Below are positions 57,507 to 64,000 of a stretch of 64,000 nucleotides of DNA, one piece after another. Each line of letters begins with the position of its first letter. Position 1 is the first letter of the stretch. The notes beneath the pieces were generated by a model, which did not search any database, was not told where the DNA came from, and saw only the letters and a program-made list of their open reading frames with translations. This stretch comes from Lingula anatina. Lineage: Eukaryota; Brachiopoda; Lingulata; Lingulida; Lingulidae. The position numbers and the translations under genes are program-made. The stretch covers positions 335,055 through 399,054 of the forward strand of contig NW_019773648.1 of NCBI RefSeq assembly GCF_001039355.2, read 5' to 3'.

Positions 57507-60500
57507 CTGTATATTAAGAGCTGCTGGTTTTAATCTAGTTTAAGTTTCACTCTGTATACCGATTTTCATTCGTCTTCTTCTTTTTTCTTTTTTAATGATT
57601 TTTGGGGAGGGGGTGGAGAGGGATGGAGGGGAGAGGAAAGAATGAGAGATCTTCCTAAGTTACGAGTGAAATCACGTGCCTATTGTGTTCTCTCTGTTTC
57701 CTTGCAACTTCCTCAATCTCCCCCCCCCCCCCCTCAAATCCGCCACTGGCGGTGGGGTAACATTTTGGATCATGTCTTAAGTTGTATTGTCATGGAATAT
57801 TTTCAGGAAGTAAACTGGCACATTCGTATTCCTGGCCTGTATGTCTACGTGATGGACCCAGCCACGGGCACTCCCGTAGATTTCCGGCACTTCCGTTACA
57901 ACAGGAGGAGACATATGGAGAAAAAACTGCCCAACTTTCTAAGATCTTTAAGTAAGTGTTGTTTGTCTCTGTATCTCAATTCTTCCTGCGGGATATTTTG
58001 GATTCAGGATATTGTTAATTATTATATCTTATATCCACATGATGTATTATATTATATTATAATACATGTACATGTATATGTTGTCAATTGAGATTATCAT
58101 TGCGGTTATGGCATGTTTGATAATTCTTACCATGTGAACTGATTAATCCTTTCAGGACGGGTTCTGTACAAAATTATCTAGTTCGCCCTTTGCAAAACCT
58201 CAGATTTTTTTTTTTTTTGTTTGTTTTTGNTTTTATAATTCTTACCATTTTAACTGATTAATCCTTTCAGGACGGGTTCTGTACAAAATTATCTAGTTCG
58301 CCCTTTGCAAAACCTCAGATTTTTTTTTTTTTTGTTTGTTTTTGTTACTCCTTGTTGGATGGAGCGCATTTCACAATTCGTTGCTCCTCGGACTAACAGA
58401 TCTGCGAATCAGATATGGCCGACCCACTTGAAAACTTTCTGCATAATCCTCTAAGAGCGCATTCCCAGAGATTTAGATCGATCCAACTAGATCGACCTAA
58501 CACCCTGAGGGTTCACGCTAAATTGCTGTCTGCCGACCGCGCATGGAAGTTTATTTCCTCCCTTACAGCTTTTAGTAGGCTGGACAGACGTTTAAGCCGG
58601 CTAAGGTGACAGTAATCTAGTGAGACTCCCCACGGGGATAGATCGATGTAAAATCTGTGGGAATGGCGTCTTACATAATAGACAACCAAAAGATTCTCCG
58701 AGGGGATCTTGAGGCAAGCTTCCAAGTGGGTAGGTCATTTCTGTTAGTCCGTGCATGAACTTCGGTTGTGAATGCGACCATGGAAACACAGTAGAGAAAG
58801 ATAAGACACCATTTGGAATGTTCGGAAGAAAGGTCTTGTTGTGATGTTTGGAAAATCAGCTGTTATTGTGTACCATCTCTCCCTCTTGAATATCTTAAAG
58901 CATACAAGCATTTTCAGGGGCGTATCTAATTTGAGACGTGTAGGTCACGTGACCTGGGCGTATTCCAAGAGATGGCGCCACTGAGAGGTTGCTATCAGTT
59001 TACGTAAATGCATTCATCGAGAATCCCTGCGGAATTGGGTCGATCTGCCTAGACCGATAGTGTCACTGGGAATGCACCCTTCGTTTTTCACTGCAGAATG
59101 CTCCCCAGAAACCTCTCTAGCACTTGCTACATGCTCTATTTTCCGCAGCTGCGTAATTGTCACTTTATTAAATGTACCTGGCTACCAATTACTGACGTCT
59201 TGTCACTTACACCTACGTCACGTGTCAAAGACGTGTCAATGAAACAGATGGATAATGAGAAATGCATAAAATGAGGGATCGAACAGATTTCCAGTCCTTG
59301 TGCGACAAGACGAAAGAAAATTGGTTTCATGTTACCGTTTTAAAAAATTCATAGGAGCTATTGTATGCGACTCACTTATGTCCTTCAAGTGATGTTATGT
59401 CATTAAAATAATTCCACCTAAATTTGCAAACACTCACTTCATGTGTGTACGTAATGAAATATGATTCAGTTTTAATATTTAATAGTTTTCTAACGAGATT
59501 ACTCTAATCAAACACTTCTGCTCAGACTTATATACGACAGCATATGTCTTTGTTTTAATTTTCCATGGTTTCAACCCTTCTGCTGTATATTTTAACACAA
59601 TGAAATGTGTCCAATATTAAGTACAAACTGCGCAGATAAATGCAATTATACAAGTTGTATCGACCCGCATATTCATTAACTAGATTCGTTACTTGTACTT
59701 AGAATGAATTAATAATTTTACTTCAATTTACAGCTAATATTGAAGAAAAAATTCACAATTTTATTCTTACTCGGTATAGCATAGGCACAGCTGATGAAAT
59801 TCTTTTCTGACTCACTTACACAAGTTTTTAACTACATGTAGTAGGCCTACGGGAATTTACACTGGACGGTGTCCCTTCTGCGTCCTTTGTGCGACCAAGA
59901 AAACTGGCATCGCTGTGGTCGAAGAAAAGAGACACAAACATCAATTTGGTTGCAAATTGACTGCTCAGTGATCGGCCAATTATTATTTTTACTCTCAAAC
60001 GGGGCCGTAATATGGGGCGGGACGCAGAAAGGACGCCGTCCAGTGTAAGGGGGCTTAAGGGAGAGGGGCACAGTTAATTGTGACGAGCGAAGACAGTATA
60101 CACAGAGTTCCATTTTACTATAATATGTACCGTAGGGTACAAGGATGAGTATCTACAGGTACTTCGTAAGTCCCATGTGCCACTTGCTGCTCCCCCTTTT
60201 AAGGGGTTTGGGGTGGGGGAATAGGACATTACCTACAAAGCTAAGGGGATGGCACGTGGGTCACTGAGCCAAGTACTGGACACCCTACCACAGTGCGTAC
60301 CTTTTTATCTCGACTGAAGAACACATGTAGTCAGTTAATTCTACAGTATGCCCAATGGGTCGTTACAGATTTTAAGGTCTCTCACTGACCGTGCATTCTA
60401 GTCTGACGCATTGAATCTGTACAAGAGAGTTTCCAGTGATATAGGGTTCGGTCCGCAATAATTTATACAGGTAAACCTCGTCCTGCATGGTTTTAGCCGA

Positions 60501-62228
60501 CTCCATCAGGCTAACCCTAACCTGTATGAATCTCATAGAGGGCGGATTCTCTGCCACGTGGTTTCTCAGTCTCCACCCAGTATAAGTCGTCTATGCTAAC
60601 GACAAAAAGGTGAACACTCATAACGGATTCACAATTATAAATTGCCTTTCTAATAGTGCATTATACGTTAAGACCTCTGTGCATTATTTATGTTATGTTG
60701 GTTTGTTTTCTTATGATAGTTACAGTACGTTGTCAATAGTCAAAACATTATGACCACTGTACATTATTTATGTTATATTGGTTTGTTTTGTAAAGGTAGT
60801 TACACTGTGCGCATACATTAGCAAACCCTGGAACGTTTGGCAGTTACGTCATGGTCAAGAAGTGCCCATTCCCAGTTTTTGAATATTTCGTGGAGATGTT
60901 TTAATGTTGGTTCTGTGACTCGATCAGCAGCCATTATAAACAAATAAATAAATAAATAAGCAATAATTTAAAGAAAGAAAAAACAAAGAAATTACAAAGA
61001 AAAAATAAACCCGTAAAATTACCTGTTCTCCTCTGTTCTTCTGGTAAATAGATTTAAATAAGAAAAAAAAAAGAAATAAATGAAAGAAAAAAGGAAAGCG
61101 AAAAATGAATTTATAAACGTATAAGTAAGAATAGAAAAAAGAAAGTATTGAAGAGGAACGATCGGAAATAAATATTACAGAAAATGTTTGCCATTTTTCA
61201 GACGTGAACGACGGTCAAGTTATCATGTTAGCGTCCAGAGCCACGTTATTCGACACCAGTCTAGACATTGACTACACCCTGGCTATTAACGCCCTGGAGG
61301 AGATAGGGGCCGTCCACGTGGGGGAGTATCAGGAAGGAAACGCCTGGGCTATGATAGCCGTCACAGGTACTTCATGTTCAAGTAGTGTCCAGAAGTGACG
61401 CTTTTTTTTTTTTTTTTTTTACATTTTTGTTATAAAAGATTTTAATAAATGCACAAACACGTGTGTATTGATAGATGAAATCTTGTCTTATGTGTTTCGA
61501 CGCTACATTACAATACTTTGAAGTAAATGCGATTGTTTGTGAACCACAATTTGTTTGTGAACTGATGTATATACACTGTATATATGACGGACGCTTATTA
61601 CTGTCCCTCTCATGTTTTCTAAGCTTGACCATCAAACTGTCCTTTAACAAATCTGGCCCCAAATCAAGGTATAAGATATCTTGCACATGCTCAGTATATT
61701 AAAGAGAAGCAGTTTGGGGGTATCAATCATTTATTATCAAAGGCCTATGCGTCTTTTTTCTATCTGACAAAAATAAATAAATAAATAAATAAAATGAATA
61801 TGAGATAAAATGAATGAATAAATAAATAAATAAATAAATGCAAATTTTTCGCTCGCAGGGCAACCAAATCTTTCTCAAGAGGAACTGACCAATGAAAAAG
61901 GGTTTATCTACACCGAGACTTGGCCCGTCACACTAGAGTACCAGGGGTTCATTTACACGGTACAGTGTGGGATCACGCTGCCCCATTCTCCCAAGGATGC
62001 CGTTAACTACGTCAGATTCCGCGTGCTGGATAGAATCGTTCAGCCTATTATTGACGTCATTGATGACGTCTCCTCGTGGAAGCCGGGTGGGTATTGACGT
62101 CACAGATTGACGTCAGGATAGACGATGCTGTTGTTAATGTGAAAGCTTTCTTGTTATTTGTTAGATTTAACATGCATTATCCTTGTTCATTTTTACTATA
62201 TTTTCCATCTTTTTCTTCTTCTTACTGC

Positions 62229-62292
<64 letters not shown>

Positions 62293-63225
62293 CATCTTAA
62301 TAAGAGTCTTTGACATTAGAAATGTTGCCCATTTTTTACTGGGCAGCATTTCTAATGAAAAGTAAAATTTTTAGGGAAAGACATGGAGACACAACAAAGC
62401 GAAAGAGAAGATTACTGCCTCATTGCCTTCGCATTGATTCTTCTAGCGTCGTCCCTATATGGACATGAACAAAACGTTCAGTTTTTTGTATATTTGTACA
62501 CGTGTTATATTGACTTGCAATAATGCTTATTTCGTTACCTAGGAGACAGAATAATTGTAACCTCTACTGATTACCCCTGGATTCAAACAGAGGAACCGAT
62601 ATTGGTGAGCTGCCCCACATGCGCCTCTAACCAGATAAAGTTGAACAGTAAGTTGTGTGTGTGTGTGTGTGGGGGGGGGGGGTAACCCCTTAAATTCCAC
62701 CTCAATTAATCATCATGGTGCATTCTTTGGGCCCTGCAAACAGTGCCCCTTGCAGCATGTTATAGGACGGACAAAATGGACTACTGTTCAGTAGTAGATA
62801 CACGCTGGTTTAATAGAGAGTCCACCTTCCATTCAGTTATACAGGTTAGGGTTAGCCCGATGTAAATGGGTCAAAATATAGGGTATATAGTGCTTCCTAT
62901 GCAAATGAATAGGAAACATGCAGACTCTCTATCATGAGGTGGCTCTCTATTACGTCACACTGATCACCAAAGATGTGCACCGTGCGGTGTCTCAGTATCA
63001 CTATACTAAAATGAGTCAAGTAAATTGGTTTATATTCCAACGAATTGTGTTCCAGGGGAATTGTTCTACACTCACTGGGGGGTCATCGAGAACAACGTGG
63101 ACATGAGGGCGGAGGTGGCCGTTCTTACCAGAAACGTGGTGGTCCGGGGGGATATGTCAGACGCTTGCTACGGCGACAACCAGTGTGAGGCTTTCTCTCT
63201 GGACACATTTGGTGGGCACATAATG
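54937..63225 (+). CDS. CEMIP/CEMIP2-like protein, N-terminal half (partial, 456 codons)
   Basis: Relative of CEMIP (KIAA1199) and CEMIP2/TMEM2, which bind and depolymerise hyaluronan. Eight exons on the plus strand: 54937-55086, 55415-55652, 56317-56483, 57807-57951, 61202-61366, 61859-62086, 62543-62647 and 63056-63225, with continuous phases. Signal peptide (MERFSVLILLLCLRWCFVGA; the second ATG at 54961 may be the true start). A G8 domain follows from about residue 36 (WSDPATWGNG, VHIEDGGKLVW, GRIHISGGGAIIVGG, RAIITLTG). Then FIGIQANGTLELHGAEKISWTKL, a GG-lectin/ILEI-like region (VIMLASRATLFDTSLDIDY, IGAVHVGEYQEGNAWAMIAV), DDVSSWKPGDRIIVTSTDY, CPTCASNQIKLN, and VDMRAEVAVLTRNVVVRG with CYGDNQC and DTFGGHIM. 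All occur in family order. Later exons (parallel beta-helix repeats) lie beyond the window. No transmembrane helix is seen in the part present, so a CEMIP2-like N-terminal anchor is absent. Whether it cleaves hyaluronan, in a phylum that may lack it, is unknown. Confidence 0.93.
56845..57115. mobile_element. MITE with CCATAACC ends
   Basis: It starts 'ccattcccataaccctat' and ends 'aataaggttatggaaacg', which are inverted. Two inner palindromic blocks occur ('gtctggcacgccccctc' and 'gagggggcgtgccagac'). It shares 'cgagaatc(t/c)cc' and 'gctaaattg' with the GATCGATC family. Confidence 0.65.
57477..57502. repeat. (CT)n microsatellite
   Basis: A run of about 13 CT units. Confidence 0.93.
58120..58345. 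repeat. About 120-bp direct duplication joined at a single N
   Basis: 'actgattaatcctttcagga ... ttcgccctttgcaaaacctcag' followed by a T-rich tail occurs twice (58138-58229 and 58252-58344), with one N at 58230. It looks like an assembly join rather than a biological repeat. Confidence 0.7.
58456..58670. mobile_element. MITE with GATCGATC ends
   Basis: It starts 'gcgcattcccagagatttagatcgatcc' and ends 'gatcgatgtaaaatctgtgggaatggcg', well-paired inverted ends. The interior is collinear with 44682-44896 ('tgagggttcacgctaaat', 'gacagtaatctagtgagactccc'). Confidence 0.8.
59848..60058. mobile_element. TTAA MITE, family 1, second copy
   Basis: It starts 'gggaatttacactggacggtgtc' and ends 'gacgccgtccagtgtaagggggc', then TTAA (60055-60058). 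Collinear with 9269-9480, including 'ggcatcgctgtggtcg' in the opposite orientation. Confidence 0.75.
61767..61850. repeat. (AAAT)n tetranucleotide repeat
   Basis: Interrupted AAAT run just upstream of the acceptor of exon 6 of the CEMIP-like gene. Confidence 0.9.
62230..62289. repeat. (ATT)n microsatellite
   Basis: A pure ATT run of about 20 units in intron 6 of the CEMIP-like gene. It makes long homopolymeric open frames that are not genes. Confidence 0.95.
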
Positions 63226-64000
63226 GTAAGTGTCAAGCAGGCCGATGACGTCCGTCTGTCGTCATCGTGACGTCATTATGGCGTCGAGACGACACTGTGA
63301 CGTTGAAGTGCCGTCACGTTTATTAATTTTTGAAACAGTAGGACACATACTGTCGATGCGGAGTGATATAACGTCGTTTTCTCGCGCCAGGACGTAACGT
63401 CGGGCTCAAATTTTGTAAAAATTTAAACTTGGTCGAAGAATAGCTATATCCCTACTCTAAATAAATGCATACTTAACAAGTCTAATACGATATTATGATT
63501 GTTGGGTATGTAGACTTCATATTCATGTACACTTCTATTGAAATTATGTAGTTTAGAGCGAGCTTGCGTTCGTCAAAGTCGCACTGAGCGGTAAAATTTG
63601 ACCTTGGCAACATCGTAACTTTGGCCACTATTCCTCAACTAGAGAGTGTGCGGGAAATTCCGGATAAGAGATAACGTATCTTTTAATCAATGTTGTATGT
63701 ATAAAGAATTATTAAAATCCATCTTTGGAAACAAATGTTGCAGAATTTTTTGTACCAAAATTCTTGCAAAATCCAGGTTTTTGCGTCATCCATGACCCAA
63801 GACGGGCCCAACTCGGCGTTTGTTTACATTTGTAGATGTACTTTATTTTGGCGATTATCACCGGTTATTTTGGATATTATTACAGTTTTCAATTGATAGT
63901 CAAACAATGCGTGTCAGTTTTATATCTAACTTGTAAATTTAATATTGTTGCACCTTCTTTTTCTATGCCCTACTACCAGTACATGTACCTTGCATGTTTC
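63226..64000 (+). other. Intron 8 of the CEMIP-like gene (to the window edge)
   Basis: It begins with donor GTAAGTG. No further exon was recognised before the window ends. Confidence 0.65.

Larger units (their letters stand above)
56484..57806 (+). other. Intron 3 of the CEMIP-like gene
   Basis: Holds a dispersed 'atatggccgaccccacttgaaagc' repeat (56525-56590), a MITE (56845-57115) and a CT microsatellite (57477-57502). Confidence 0.7.
57952..61201 (+). other. Intron 4 of the CEMIP-like gene (3.25 kb)
   Basis: The longest intron seen. It contains a 120-bp tandem duplication, a GATCGATC MITE, part of a second one (about 58965-59080) and a TTAA MITE. The intron end is A-rich. Confidence 0.75.

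Noticed and set aside
1-64000. CRISPR arrays, operons, riboswitches, phage or plasmid features
   Set aside because: The sequence is metazoan nuclear DNA; the tandem repeats seen are satellites, microsatellites or duplications without CRISPR-like repeat-spacer structure.

Overview
This is animal nuclear DNA. It has spliced genes with GT-AG introns, metazoan multidomain proteins, eukaryotic tRNA genes and many short non-autonomous DNA transposons and microsatellites. A Toll-like receptor beside a RING/B-box/NHL TRIM protein, a secreted VWA-TSP1 protein and a CEMIP-type protein point to a marine invertebrate. A lophotrochozoan (mollusc or brachiopod-like) is my best guess, but the sequence does not settle the phylum.

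Layout. 748-4594 (-): the first eight coding exons (308 codons) of CNOT1, scaffold of the CCR4-NOT deadenylase, with a promoter-like region to about 5040. 5.0-12.2 kb: a 34-bp minisatellite, a possible two-exon gene for a 35-residue peptide (-), several MITEs, one tRNA-Val and a perfect-looking 32-bp hairpin. 12259-13304 (-): a complete two-exon TMEM53/DUF829 gene. 13.3-30.9 kb: a repeat-rich, gene-poor stretch with a 3.2-kb head-to-tail duplication in which each copy carries one tRNA-Asn (-) and one tRNA-Val (+). It also holds a long inverted repeat, a small satellite and a dead Tc1/mariner element.

31059-33773 (+): a Toll-like receptor with an intronless coding region. 38943-40847 (+): an intronless TRIM protein. 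About 600 bp of homologous sequence lies downstream of each. 42.0-47.3 kb: a tandem array of decayed, possibly tRNA-derived repeats with inserted MITEs and an assembly gap. 47387-51239 (-): eight exons (450 codons) of a secreted von Willebrand A / Thr-rich / thrombospondin type 1 protein whose 3' end lies outside or in the gap. 54937-63225 (+): eight exons (456 codons) of the N-terminal half of a CEMIP/CEMIP2-like hyaluronan-processing protein, which continues past the right edge.

The genes do not form a pathway. TLR and TRIM are plausible innate-immunity neighbours; the VWA-TSP1 and CEMIP-like genes are head-to-head extracellular-matrix genes. Exon boundaries were inferred by reading GT/AG sites, phase continuity and protein family resemblance. 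I saw no intact autonomous transposon, viral gene or CRISPR array.
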